Below, piece after piece: positions 23,481-35,573 of a DNA stretch of 64,000 bases (the stretch's first letter is position 1; each line of letters opens with the position of its first letter). Made by a program: the position numbers and the translations under genes. The DNA comes from Azolla caroliniana (taxonomy: Eukaryota > Polypodiophyta): the NCBI GenBank assembly GCA_043228905.1, contig JBHGNT010000020.1, forward strand, positions 13,268,001-13,332,000. The letters are read 5' to 3'. The notes beneath the pieces were generated by a model. It made no database searches, was not told the DNA's origin, and was given only the letters and a program-made list of their open reading frames with translations.

Positions 23481-25009
23481 TAGAAAAAAAAAAGGGGGGG
23501 CGGGGGGGTGATATATTATCATGCCCCTATGAGGCTAACCATTGTCCATCTAAAGTTTGACCTTTGCATATGCCTTATTAAGACTACAACATTTCACCCA
23601 CAACAATAACTTAGAATACTCACTCCCACTTTTGTATTGAGTATTGCCAGAGTGATGACACTATTTATTGCCATGGGGAGTGTGAAACCGATATTGTTAC
23701 CTTCTAAAGGATTGACTACCAATGTTTCTAGATATTGGCTAAAGGATGTATATAAATCCCAATATCATGCAAGCACACTAGATATGATATTGAGTATATA
23801 CTAAAGGATAAAATTAGATATTAAGCATTATATTAGATAGGGATTTGATATCATGCCATGGGATAGGATGAAATTAGCTATTGGCTTATTTCTGCACAGT
23901 AGTTATGATATTGAGAATTATATACAGTAACGAGGTTTGATGGGAGCTAAATTTGTGGTAGTTGAATTTCCCTTATCCTAGTTATAAATCCATTACTAAC
24001 CACAAATGAAGCAACTATAGTTTTGAATTTTCCATACCTTCACTTGAGGGTTTGAATAAGTTGCGAAATGAGCCTATAGAATTCTATCATCTAGGGTTTC
24101 GTCTATAGTTGAGTAAACTCTATTCCCACCAAACTAGGAGTCATGTATGGACATTGGCCCTTGGAGCATCCTTCTAGGGTTACGCAAGTATCATTCCTCA
24201 TCATGGATATGGGATTGATGTCACCAACGTTTTCCATATAATGGGGAGTACGTCATCAACCTTGTAGGTCTCATTACATACATATATTGTGAAGCTTTGC
24301 CATGGCTTGGGACTCATGTATACATTTCTCAATATCATAACTAGTGTGTATGCATGATTGATGGTTTGACATCAGCTAACAATGATGCAATCATGAAGAC
24401 ACATGTGAGCGCATGAAATTCGAGCAAGACCATGGAGGACTTCAACCAAGGAAGATGGAAGTTATTTCAATACTATCACTTGGGGTTTCCTGTAATTGTC
24501 GGTTGTAGTGGCTCTTAAGGTTTCTTTGATTGTCTTTGCTCAAAACTTTTATGATGTGACAATATGTGAATGTGTGATCAATGAATATTCACAAGTAGGA
24601 TTGGGAAGGGTAGAGTACCGAAGTAATTTATGCAAGAATGGACAACGTACACGATGATTAAATGAGAGAGGGAAGCAAATTCATGTCCAAAGGACTTGTG
24701 TCTCAAGATCCAAGAGTAGTTAAGGGGAGTGTGGAAAATTAATTGAAACACTTAACACGCCCACAATAAAAAACAGGTAGGCAAAATGAATGTCCCAAGG
24801 AGATGTCCAATGTCCACGAGACCTAGAGGGGAGACCCTTCGCCCAAGAGTATTATTATGTATGCAAAAATCGTGGACACTTTAAAGCACGCCCACACGTG
24901 TTTCCCAAATGTGTGTGTCACGAATGAGGCCCGTGGTCAGCACATTATAATGGAGATGACGGAAGCCGTTATGCTCCGTCAAGCGCCGTCACGCTCCGCT
25001 AGGCATGGC
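23481..25009. other. intergenic DNA, no gene seen
   Basis: Begins with a poly-A/poly-G run (23484-23508). AT-rich and without a credible coding frame; the last part is the probable 3' flank of the gene that ends at 25010. Confidence 0.6.
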
Positions 25010-26203
25010 TCACAAGAAGCCGATGGTCTCGATGGATGGTCTCGTCCGGACGATGGCCGCCGCCGGGGCATGAGTGGCGCCCACCATCACTGTCTGCAGG
25101 GATTCATCGTCTGCAGATGGAGGATTCCAAAGATGATGATGATGATGATTATGCATGGCCCTGCTGCTGCTCGATTTGGGCTGCTCCCATGTCGATCTGC
25201 GCGCACTGCGCATGCGAAGTCCGACAAAGATGGCGGCGCTCAGGAGGGTCACCCCCGCGGCCACTCCGGCGACCAGGCCCAATGTCCACCTGTGGGAGAT
25301 GTGGTGCTGCGTCTGCGGCTGCGGCTGCGGCGGCATGGATTCGAGACTCTGGTGAGGAATTCTGGTGAGGAGAGGAGGTGCAGGCTGCTGCTGAACAGGA
25401 AGAGCAGGCGGCAGAACCAGGGCGCAATCCAGGAGAGATGGAGAGGAGCAAGTTAGGGTTTGGGTTGGGGAAGGGGTGGTTATGGCAGAGAGGAGGCCAT
25501 GGTTGTCGAAGAAAGCGCACATTAATGGGGGACTAGAGAGAGCTGAGAGATTAGACGAAGAAGGAGGAGGAGGAGGAGGAGGGGCATGGCGGAAGGTGAT
25601 GGAGAAGAGCGACGAGGAAGGGGCGGTGATTGGATATGTCGGCGAGCTTGTGTCGAAGCTGCTGCTGCTCTGCACAGAAGAAGAAGAAGAAGAAGAAGAA
25701 GAAGAAGAAGAAGAAGAGGAATTGTTGATGTTGCTGTGGGTGGTGGTGGTGGAGGTGAAGACGAGGAGACCCACGATGGGCCCCACGAAAGTAAAGCCAG
25801 CGGGGAGGGAGAAGGGAGGCGCCGGCGCACGTGACTGGGTGGGAACCGCACGTGCGGATGGGGGTTCCATGTTGCGGTAGAGTAGCATGAGGAAGCGCGG
25901 GCCCCGGCGGCGCACGTGCGAAGGGAGGATGGACCAGCCCCGCGGGAGGTGGAGCTCGTTGAACGTGGTGTTCCTCCGCCGGCTGCTGCCCGTCCTCAGC
26001 CGCATGACCTGCACGTGCGATCTGTCCACCTCCACAGGCGCCGCCGGTGCCGCCGCCAGGTTGACCGGCCCGGGCGTGAATGTGACGTTGTAGATGACGC
26101 CCGTCTTTGTGCCGGCGCGCGCCAGCCGGTTCGCCCCGCACGTGCCAAGCTTCTGGCTGAGCTCGGCCAAGGTCATCTCACTGGCGATAGCGGCCATGTC
26201 GAG

Positions 26204-26235
<32 letters not shown>

Positions 26236-26326
26236 CATGCGGAATGACAGATCCCATCCCGCGGCGAATCGTAGCCGTCGGATCTCCAATCGCAAGGAAT
26301 GGCGGCTGCCGTTGGATGAAGTCCAT
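25010..26326 (-). CDS. DUF1191-family membrane protein with microsatellite-encoded runs
   Basis: The frame codes for 438 residues without introns. The match to the plant DUF1191 family is clear: ANRLARAGTKTGVIYNV (about 65-80), VQVMRLRTGSSRRR, FNELHLPRG, a LYRN segment, GFTFVGPIVGLLVF, a membrane span (350-370, GLVAGVAAGVTLLSAAIFVGL) and a C-terminal tail ending TRPSIETIGFL. The family is of unknown function, single-pass, probably with the N-terminal part outside the cell. Trinucleotide repeats encode ten Met (residues 32-41), a Ser run of about 15 and a His run. The Met run is followed by LDMAAIAS and may act as the hydrophobic core of a signal peptide. A TATA-like box at 26367-26380 is so near that Met24 (26257) may be the true start. 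Confidence 0.85.
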
Positions 26327-26366
26327 TCATCCACCCATCGACCCTCCTCCCCTCCCTCGTAGAATG

Positions 26367-26380
26367 GATATATATATGTA
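26367..26380 (-). promoter_or_regulatory. TATA-like box of the DUF1191 gene
   Basis: TACATATATATATC on the minus strand, 41-54 bases before the first ATG. Transcription about 30 bases on would leave a leader of about 15 nt to Met1 or 85 nt to Met24. Confidence 0.4.
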
Positions 26381-26429
26381 GATCGCCATCGCTAGAATTT
26401 AAAAAAAAAAAAAAAATCAATCAAATTGA

Positions 26430-29400
26430 TCATTATTAAATGGAAGCCCAAGCGTTGGGCCTCGCCTCCGTCAGTTTTAACGTCGGAGAATCGTTCCCGT
26501 TTGGGATGTCCTTTAACGTCCATCTTTTAATTTTGTTCTTGATCATGGAGGTGGGTTTTAGGGTTTAGGGTTTTGATTCTTAGAAGCTTCCTCCTTTCTT
26601 TGATTCTCCTTTGTGATCCTACAAATAAATCGTTTTCTTCACTTACACACACACACACACACACACACAATTAAACCCCCCATGCTTTAGGTGTCCGCTT
26701 CATCGTTTTTGCGTTATACCTTTCTAACACACACACACACACAGTTACATTGCCTCTTGGTTCCTCGCTTCATGGAATGTTAATGTACGTAAGCTTTATA
26801 ACATTCATGATAGGATATATTGCCTACAACATTGAGTATTAACTATAGGCATGTCATCGCTTGAAGATGCTAATAGATGGCAAAGCAGAATCGTAATTAC
26901 AAATGTGATGTGGAACTATATCACTTACTACATGGAACGAGATATATAATATCCCAAAAAAAGTCTTACATAGACATCAAGGGGTAGAATCCTCAACATC
27001 CTATTCTATGGTGAAATTTGAAACATGTAGGGCGCTCGCCGCTCTTTGGACTGGCCATGCAAAGAATATACAAGTATATCACAAAAGTCAAGAATATGCT
27101 TGATCATAAACCGCCCAAACAAGCTTGGAAAATAGGATGTAAGGTACAAAAAACTAACACTTAGAGCAAAATCCTCTAATCGAGCTATGTGCTTGACAAA
27201 CAAACTCTCAAGTGATTCTATGAAGTATGTGATCAGTGAGGATATAGATTACAAGAGGCACTAAGGATGAAGTGGTAAGATGCTAAAATGTCAAAATTGG
27301 AAGTTGACCCCTGTTGAAATTAGGGTCTTATCCTAATCATAAGGGTGCAATTATAGGTGACTCTAATGTGCTTGTGTACTGTTGTTGGTGTTCTAATGGA
27401 AGTGTCTAAGTTAATTAAATGTGTGGGTTGGGAGTGATACAAGATAGGACGTGGCAAAGGCGTTGGATGGTTAGGGGTGAGATAAGGAGTCCGCATCGGC
27501 TTGGTTCAGGTTGTTAAACTGTGTAAAAAAATCCCATTCCGTTCAATTTAGGCTTTGCGTTTCATTAACAGGGTTGGGATGACTCAAGTCGAATCAAACC
27601 ATTTTGGGCTTCACCGGTTCCCAAACCAATTAGCCTTAATCGGTTTGACTAAAAAGGATCCTAAACCAATTTTTGTTGGATCAGTTTCTGGATAACTTCA
27701 CCGGATTGGTCTCCGAACACGTATTCGATTTGGATCAATCCCCGGATGCTGGACGGTGAGCGCACGAGCTCAAAGACGTATGTCGTTCCTGAACGTTTGC
27801 CGGATAGGTATGATGAGCTCATGAGCCCACTCACTCGGATACATACACTCAAACAGGAATAGAACATGTTACGGGCATGACCATATAATATCTCATGGTG
27901 AGAATTTATCGTAGTATTCTATACACGTGGATAAGTGTGAGGGTTAAACAATAGTGTAAAGAAGGGGAGGATTACTTTTAACCCAACCATACGGAGAGAC
28001 TTAGTAAAATTAATGATTTATAGAGAAACAAACAGATTACAACCGGACGCAATCGGAAAAGGAGCTTCGAGCTCTACACACACACACACACACACACACA
28101 GAACAATGGGCCTCTGGTCGGGAGCTCACAGGCTTTCTACGCGAGTAGAGACCTCCACCTTCTTCCTGAAACCAACAAAGAATAGAAAACAGAGGGAATG
28201 ACCAAGCTTGGGACTCAAACCGACAACACTTCAATCTCCCACTCTCTAGATCCCTAACACAGTTCAAAGCCTCCATTTTTATGGAACAAGGGGAAGTTGT
28301 TACATCTCGCTTAATGGCAATCATTATTGTCAACGATTCCCCCCTTGATTCTCTCTTACATCATATCTTTTATTGCTTACTTTCTTTCATGGGACATTAA
28401 AGTACCCATCCGAGTCACACTACCTAGTACTTATAAATCCTAGAGTATTTACAATGTTTGTACATGAAGGCATTTTCGTGTGCATTCGCGCACATCCCCG
28501 TTCACGCACATCCAACTCCTTTACTCCACGTGGACAGAATTCATCACGACAACAGTTTAAGAACCGGTTTGGTTCAAGTTTGAAAACTCCCAAACCAATT
28601 AAGGCTTAACCATTTTGGTTTTGACAATGTCGAACTGGTTAAGTCGAAACCGAACCGTTGCTAATTCCTATCTTTTGCTAATGTGGACAGATATAAAATG
28701 TCAAAAGATATTATGACGATATAGAGCTAAAACCTTAGGAGAGACATGAAGGTTGCCTCATAGATAAGAAGATAAAAGAACTTGTTCTCGACACCAAAGC
28801 CTATTTCGCCACCACCTTGTGGGTTTTCAAAAACTATGAAGATGACACTTGTCATCTTCCATGCACAATTTCACTTCAAACTATGTCATTGGATTGGAAG
28901 GGAACCATTAGCTAGGAATGACATTTGAGTAGGTGGTGTTGGTATCATAGAAGCAAAATGAATAAGTTTTTGAAGCATGCAACAATTAGTAAACTAGAAG
29001 GAATAAAGTAAGACCTGACATTCCACCTAAGGTAGTCTAAATAGCATATGAGGTTGGGGTTGGTTCAGTCAAGGTCGATGTCAGTGCGCCCCTGAGATGG
29101 GAGGTCGTAGTGTTGAATTGAGGTGTGGAGTTGCGTCCGCAATTGCAAAGGTCTCCTAGTCTATTTTATCCATGGTCATTCATTTGATGCTTTTAATGTT
29201 AGCATCCCGAACTCATTGCTACACATGTTCTTGAGCATGGTTTTGGTCCACCTAGGCATCTTAGCTATGCCATTTGAGAAAATAAAATGAAGATTCACCT
29301 TGGTATTAATGGAAAGATGCCCAAAGGCTACAACGAATTAATACAATAGATTATAATCCTCATACCCACATCAACCAACATGTCGAGTATCTAAAGCCTT

Positions 29401-30247
29401 CATGTAGGGTCGTTCCAAGACGGGGGGTGGAAAAAGCCATCTTGGTGGAGCATACTTAACTATGACATTTTTGTCGTGTGGTGACTTGAGAGACGTCCGC
29501 AACACAAGTGTAGTTGGGACTTTGTAATAGAGTCTCAACTACAAACACCTCAAGATGTTTCTAATCAAGGTGGTAGTTGGTCTCCTTCATATAACCCAAT
29601 TCCTCCATCTTCCCATGTGTCATAGGTCCTTAAGGTTTTGTTGCACATCTAGGATAACTCGCTTCACATTGATCTAGCCCTTAAACCATTGAAATTACCA
29701 TGCCTTAGAATCAGTCCCTAAGGACAATATACTCCAAGTTTCCAAATTAACATTGCACTCTTGATGAACATTGACATCATTAAGAACATTTGCATGACAG
29801 GTAGATGAACTAATGTACTTTAGGATTACGAAAGGTCTGCAATTGCATAGGGTTTATTCAATACACTTATGAGATAGATAAAGTTTTGGAGCTCAAAGGT
29901 ACACTCAAAAATAGATTTTTACCGAGGGTAGGAACAAACATATACATATTATGATCCACATAAAATTATTCTATCTTAAGCAATCTTACTATTATCTCAT
30001 GCAATATGCGACATTTCTTGCATATTCTTGAGAAAGTTTAGTGTGTTCTCTAATTCATCTCGATAAAGATTAGCATCAATAGGAACTCATGACTATATCC
30101 AATTGAAGTATGTGTCAACCACCCTCTGTAGGCTAGTGTTTGTTAGAATATACAACAATAGATACACACTGGATACGCGATGTACTCCCAAGATAAACAA
30201 GATGAAATACTAGATTGAGATAGAGGAATGATTTGACATATGTCATA
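26430..30247. other. intergenic DNA with microsatellites and a possible solo LTR
   Basis: No gene recognised. CA microsatellites lie near 26645, 26730 and 28080. Two related segments with CCCAAACCAATTA and TTGAC (27615-27650 and 28588-28628) bracket the LTR-like piece at 27878-28330. The remainder is unremarkable AT-rich DNA. Confidence 0.55.
27878..28330 (-). repeat. possible solo LTR or LTR remnant
   Basis: The segment starts TGACCATATA and ends ATTGTCA, so it has TGAC...GTCA ends. It is followed by ACGATTCCCCCCTTG, which on the minus strand is a polypurine tract placed as in the three full elements here. No partner LTR or coding region is seen and no target duplication was found, so the call is tentative. 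Confidence 0.3.
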
Positions 30248-30853
30248 TGATGGAAATAATCGACACTTTCCAAACTTCACCTCTCGGCCACAACCAAGGA
30301 AACACACGAATCGTTGTTGCAGAAAATGGGAAATGCCAAAAGTAAATAAGTGGACACACGATCTAACGTGGAAAACCCTGTACGGGAAAAACCACGGGAG
30401 TACAAGACTCCGAACCAAAACTATGCACAGAGAAATATACAATGGCGAGCTGCAAGGCGACGACCTTGAGCTCGCTGTCCTCGCCACAGGCGGCGGAATT
30501 ACACAGAGGCGTTGACCTCTTCGTCTCTCACGCTCTATCTCTCTCACGGCTGCTCTCTCTTCACTCCTCTTGAGTGGAAAAACAGAAAAATGAGTAGCAA
30601 CATTAAAACTGTTTGCCCTAAGTCATATTTATACACATATGACTTTCGGGCTATTTACAACTATAGCCTCAAGGGCCCTTGGCAAACATATTCACAAATA
30701 TGTCCCCGCATCCGGATCTCTCTCTCCGGGTACATTCGTCATCCGGCTCCGAAGCCGGGATCTTCATCATCCGGTTCCGAAACCGCAACCGGGCTTGTCG
30801 ACATTCATCTCCGACATCCGACCATCCCATCCGAAGGGACCGAAATCCCAACA
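30248..30853 (-). repeat. 3' LTR of the young copia element
   Basis: Matches 34968-35573 at all but one noticed base. It contains a TATTTATACACATATG TATA-like region near 30628 on the plus strand and several short CCGG-rich inverted repeats (30710-30800). Confidence 0.95.
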
Positions 30854-30865
30854 AACTCCCCCTTC
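30854..30865 (-). promoter_or_regulatory. polypurine tract of the young copia element
   Basis: GAAGGGGGAGTT on the minus strand, directly before the 3' LTR. Confidence 0.85.
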
Positions 30866-33800
30866 ACTTCGGCATGGGATGTCTCTCCAATCCGATCCTC
30901 TTCCGGCATGCTTCTAGCTTGTCGGGTGTGAGCACCTTGGTCAGCATATCCGACCCGTTCTCGTCCGTGTGGACCTTCGTCAGCACGAACTCCTTGTCTT
31001 CTATCCTTTCCCGGATCCAGTGATATCTTCGCTGGATGTGCTTCGTCCGGGAGTGATAGGCTGCGTTCTTCGCAAGGTGGATGGCACTCTGACTGTCGCA
31101 GTAGAGTCGGTACTCCTCCTGCTGGATACCGAGCTCTCTAATGAAGTCCTTCATCCATATTATTTCCTTGCCGGCTTCAACAGCCGCCATGTACTCCGCC
31201 TCCGTGGTTGACAACGCAACCGTCTTCTGCAGCCTCGACTACCATGAAACAGCTCCCCCTGCATATGTCATCACATACCCTGATGTGGACCGGCTGGTAT
31301 CTGCATCAGCCGACATATCCGAATCGGTAAAGCCGTCGAGTTCGGGCTTACCGGAGCCGAATCGGAGGCACACGTTTGCCGTGCCCTTCAGGTATCGGAG
31401 TATCCACTTGGCCGCGTTCCAATGCTCTTTGCCGGGATTGCTCATGTACCGGCTCACCACTCCGACTGCGTATCCAATGTCCGGTCTTGTACACACCATT
31501 GCGTACATCAAGCTTCCGACGGCAGAGGCATATGGCACTTTCATCATGTCCTCCTTCTCAGCCTTTGTCTTGGGGCTTTGCTTGCTGGACAGCTTGCAGT
31601 TTGCCGGGAGTGTTGACCCGACCGGTCTTGCTTCCGACATGTTGAACCGGTGAAGCACCTTTGTCACGTACTTCTCCTGTGACAGCCATAACTGCTTCTT
31701 CTTCCGGTCCCAGATGATGTGCATCCCTAGTATTTGCCTCGCCGGACCCAGGTCCTTCATTGAGAAGGTTCGGTGAAGAGCCTTCTTCAGCATCCGTATC
31801 TTGACCTGGTCTCGTCCGACGATCAACATGTCGTCCACGTACAGGAGGAGTATTAGAAAGTCTCCTCCTTCGAACTTCTTCACAAACACGCAGTGATCGG
31901 ACTGCGTTTTGTGGTACCCTTCGTCGGTCATGAAAGAGTCGAACTTCCGGTACCATTGCCGGGGAGCCTGCTTCAGTCCGTAAAGGCTCTTCTTCAACCG
32001 GCATACCAGGTGCTCCTTCCCTTTCTTCTCGAATCCTTCCGGTTGCTGCATGTAGATCTCTTCTTCGAGGTCACCGTGAAGGAATGCCGTCTTCACGTCC
32101 ATCTGTTCTACCTCGAGGTCCATGCTTGCCGCTATGCTTAGCACCGTCCGGATGGAGGTCATCTTCACTACCGGGGAAAATATCTCGTCGAAGTCGACGC
32201 CCTTCTTCTGCTGAAACCCCTTCACCACGATCCTGGCTTTGTATCTCGGGGGGTTTCCAGCATCTCCCGGTTTCAGCTTGAACACCCACTTGTTTCGAAG
32301 TGCCCGCTTTCCTTTCGGCAACTCCACAAGTTCATATGTGCGGTTCTCATGCAGGGAATCCATCTCGTCCTGCATGGCACTCAACCACCTGCGGCTCTGG
32401 GTGTCATGCTTTGCTTCTTCAAAGCTCTCCGGCTCCCCCTCGTCGGTCAGCAGCACGTGCTCTGGTTCCGGAAATCTCCGGGGGGCCCTTCTCTCTCTTA
32501 GAGGATATCTCCGTTCCGGAGCTTCGGTAACCGGTTCTTCCGATTCTTCTTCATCCGAATCCATTTCGGGATCGGGGCCGGTTCCGGTATCATTTTCATC
32601 TTCTTCGGCCGGTTCTGTTTCTTCACCGTCTTCGGCCGGATCTTCGAGTGTTAACCGGTCCCTTGTCGGTCGGGACTGCTCCTCGTAGAGTTGATCCTCA
32701 CCGGTCGACTTGGAGCTCTTCATCTTCTTCTCCGACTCCCAGTCGGCGAGTGTCTTGTTCTCCATGAAGATGATATCACGACTCCAGAATATCTTCTTGT
32801 CGACCGGGTCCCATACTCGGTAGCCGAACTCGTCATCGCCGTAACTGAGGAATATGCATGGCCGGGTCTTTGGATCTAGCTTTCCTCTCCGGTCCTTAGC
32901 CACATGCACATATGCGAGACACCCGAACACCTTCAGATGCCGGTAGGATACTTCCCTACCGGTCCACACTCTCTGCGGCGTGTCTCCGTCCAAAGGTACT
33001 GAGGGTGATCTGTTTATCACGTATGTCGCCGTTGACATCGCCTCAGCCCAAAACCCCTTGGGTAATTTCGCATGTGCCAGCATACTCCGGACCCTCTCCA
33101 TTATGGTCCGGTTCATCCTCTCGGCCAGCCCGTTCAGTTCCGGCGTCTTCGGCACGGTAAACTCGAGCCGGATTCCCTTCGAGCGACAGTACTCCGCGAA
33201 CTGCCCCCGGTATTCCCCTCCGTTATCCGCTCGTATCGCTTTCAGCTTCTTGCCGGATTCCCTTTCCACTCTCGCGTGGAGTTCTTTGAAGACGCACAAC
33301 ACTTGGTCCTTTGTCTTCAACGGTGCCGTCCACAGCTTCCGGCTGTGATCATCAATGAATGTTACGAAGTACTGGGCTCCGCCATGTGACTTCGTTTCTA
33401 CCTGACACACATCAGTGTGCACCAACTCCAATGGTGCGCTACGTCTCGTCGGTGGCCTTGAGTGGAAGGAGGTTCGGTTCTGCTTACCGGCCAGGCAATC
33501 GGTGCACTTCTCCAGGTGCACATGCTTCACTGGAATAAGGTTGTCTTCTGCAAGCCTCTTCATCCCCTTCTCACTCATGTGGCACAGTCTCTTGTGCCAC
33601 AGCTCACCGGCAGTGTCGGCTGCCACGTTCAACTCTTCCGGACACAACCAGGCATTCATAAGGTATAGTGTGTTGACTTTCCGGGCCCGAGCCACTATCA
33701 GGCTCCCCTTGCTGAACTTCATTACGCCGTTCCGGATGCTACCTGTGTAGCCTTCATCGTCTAGCCTCCCGGCCGAAATCAGGTTCAATCGAACCTCCGG

Positions 33801-34937
33801 AACGTGTCGGACATCCTTCAACAACATTTTGCATCCGGTCGAGGTTGTCAACCACACGTCTCCTATGCCGGCAATTCGGCACGTACCTTCATTTCCCATC
33901 CGAACACAGCCATGCTCACCGACTGTGTAGGATGAGAAGTATCTTCTTTTCGGGGTCAGGTGGAACGACGCTCCGGAATCGACCACCCAGGTCGTCTCAT
34001 CGCCGGCAACGTTTAGTTCACCTTCTTCGGTGATGAGCATGATTTCTTCCTCACTTGCCGCGAGTGCCGTTGTTCCTTTCCGGTCCTGCCCTCGCCAATC
34101 CGGACCTCTCCGGTCCATGGCTCCCCGGTATGCACCGTTTCTCTCCGGTGACTTCTTCGAATCGGTGTCGACGGCTCCGTTGTCCTTTCGGTAATGCCGA
34201 CAATTCTTCCGGAAGTGCCCCGGCTTCCCACAGTGGAAGCATGTGGGTCTTCCTCTTGACTGCGACCGGGTCCCCGACTTCTCCCGTCTTTGCGGACTCC
34301 GGTTCCATTGTCTTCCCCGTTCCGATTCGGTAAGCAGCGCCTTCGAGTCAGAGGCCGGTTCTTTATCTCTCCGACGCGCTTCTTCGTTCAAAATACTTGT
34401 CTTTACCGTTTGTAGGGACAAGTTATCTTCCGTGCAGGAGGTGCTGAGAGTCACCACCAAGTTCTCCCAGCTTTCCGGCAATGTACACATCAGAATGATG
34501 GCTTGCATTGCATCCTCCAGCGGGAACTTGATCGCCGCAAGCTGGTTCACGAATCCCATGAACGTGCTTACGTGTTCCACCATACTCTCGCCGTCCCGGT
34601 ACTTGAGGTTCACTATCTTCCTCATCAGGGAGGTCCGGTTCAACGCATTCTTCCTCTCGTAGAGGCCCGACAGCTTCCGCCACATCTCATATGCGTTGAT
34701 GTGGTTCGCCACATGTTGTAGAACGCTCACGTCGACGTATTGCCGAATGGTTGCAACGGCTTTCCGGTTCAGAAGCCTCCATTCCGACTCAAGTACCCCC
34801 TTCGGTATTTCCGACCTGTCAATCGGTTCGTACAGGTCCCGAACAATCAGAAGATCCTCCATCTTGATCTTCCAGTCGGCGTAATTCTGCGCATTCAGCA
34901 CCATCATCCCCGGCTGCCCGCTGCCGCCGCCTTCCAT
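30864..34937 (-). pseudogene. copia gag-pol polyprotein, one nonsense codon between RT and RNase H
   Basis: The likely start is the ATG at 34937 (MEGGGSGQPG), 16 bases after the primer site; the frame also runs open through the LTR but that part is not protein-like. Domains in order: gag (UBN2-like, 10-190), CCHC knuckle 233-246 (CFHCGKPGHFRKNC), protease DSGA at 320, GAG-pre-integrase (LWHKRLCHMS), integrase core (D in FIDDHSR, D in RADNGGEY, E in NGLAERMNR), reverse transcriptase (YKARIVVKGF, catalytic YVDDML) and RNase H (STTEAEYMA, CDSQSAIHLAKN, RTKHIQ). A TAG at 31241-31239 replaces the expected codon in VSW-stop-SRLQK. Frame is otherwise unbroken to 30864, so RNase H is cut off in the normal product. 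Confidence 0.93.
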
Positions 34938-34952
34938 TTTCTGCAGCAGTTC

Positions 34953-34964
34953 GCTCTGATACCA
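34953..34964 (-). promoter_or_regulatory. primer-binding site, tRNA-iMet type
   Basis: TGGTATCAGAGC on the minus strand, three bases after the 5' LTR, matches the usual plant initiator tRNA-Met primer site. Confidence 0.92.
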
Positions 34965-34967
34965 AAT

Positions 34968-35573
34968 TGATGGAAATAATCGACACTTTCCAAACTTCAC
35001 CTCTCGGCCACAACCAAGGAAACACACGAATCGTTGTTGCAGAAAATGGGAAATGCCAAAAGTAAATAAGTGGACACACGATCTAACGTGGAAAACCCTG
35101 TACGGGAAAAACCACGGGAGTACAAGACTCCGAACCAAAACTATGCACAGAGAAATATACAATGGCGAGCTGCAAGGCGACGACCTTGAGCTCGCTGTCC
35201 TCGCCACAGGCGGCGGAATTACACAGAGGCGTCGACCTCTTCGTCTCTCACGCTCTATCTCTCTCACGGCTGCTCTCTCTTCACTCCTCTTGAGTGGAAA
35301 AACAGAAAAATGAGTAGCAACATTAAAACTGTTTGCCCTAAGTCATATTTATACACATATGACTTTCGGGCTATTTACAACTATAGCCTCAAGGGCCCTT
35401 GGCAAACATATTCACAAATATGTCCCCGCATCCGGATCTCTCTCTCCGGGTACATTCGTCATCCGGCTCCGAAGCCGGGATCTTCATCATCCGGTTCCGA
35501 AACCGCAACCGGGCTTGTCGACATTCATCTCCGACATCCGACCATCCCATCCGAAGGGACCGAAATCCCAACA
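34968..35573 (-). repeat. 5' LTR of the young copia element
   Basis: Promoter-side copy for minus-strand transcription; same ends and length as the left LTR. Confidence 0.95.

Larger units (their letters stand above)
30248..35573 (-). mobile_element. Ty1/copia element, very young, target duplication TCATA
   Basis: Two 606-bp LTRs (30248-30853, 34968-35573) differ at one seen base (30513 T, 35233 C). They read TGTTGGGATT...TTCCATCA on the minus strand and are flanked by TCATA at 30243-30247 and 35574-35578. A tRNA-iMet primer site and a polypurine tract are in place. The single gag-pol frame has one stop. The protease-integrase-RT-RNase H order is that of Ty1/copia; compact size and motifs suggest a Tork/Tnt1-like lineage, which is inference. 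Confidence 0.96.

Noticed and set aside
25476-26141. Glu/Arg-rich frames on the opposite strand or in other frames of the DUF1191 gene
   Set aside because: They come from trinucleotide repeats and have no family match; the DUF1191 frame has conserved motifs.
34938-35267. Upstream start of the young copia polyprotein within the LTR
   Set aside because: The frame is open by chance through LTR and primer site; codons before MEGGGSGQ are not gag-like.
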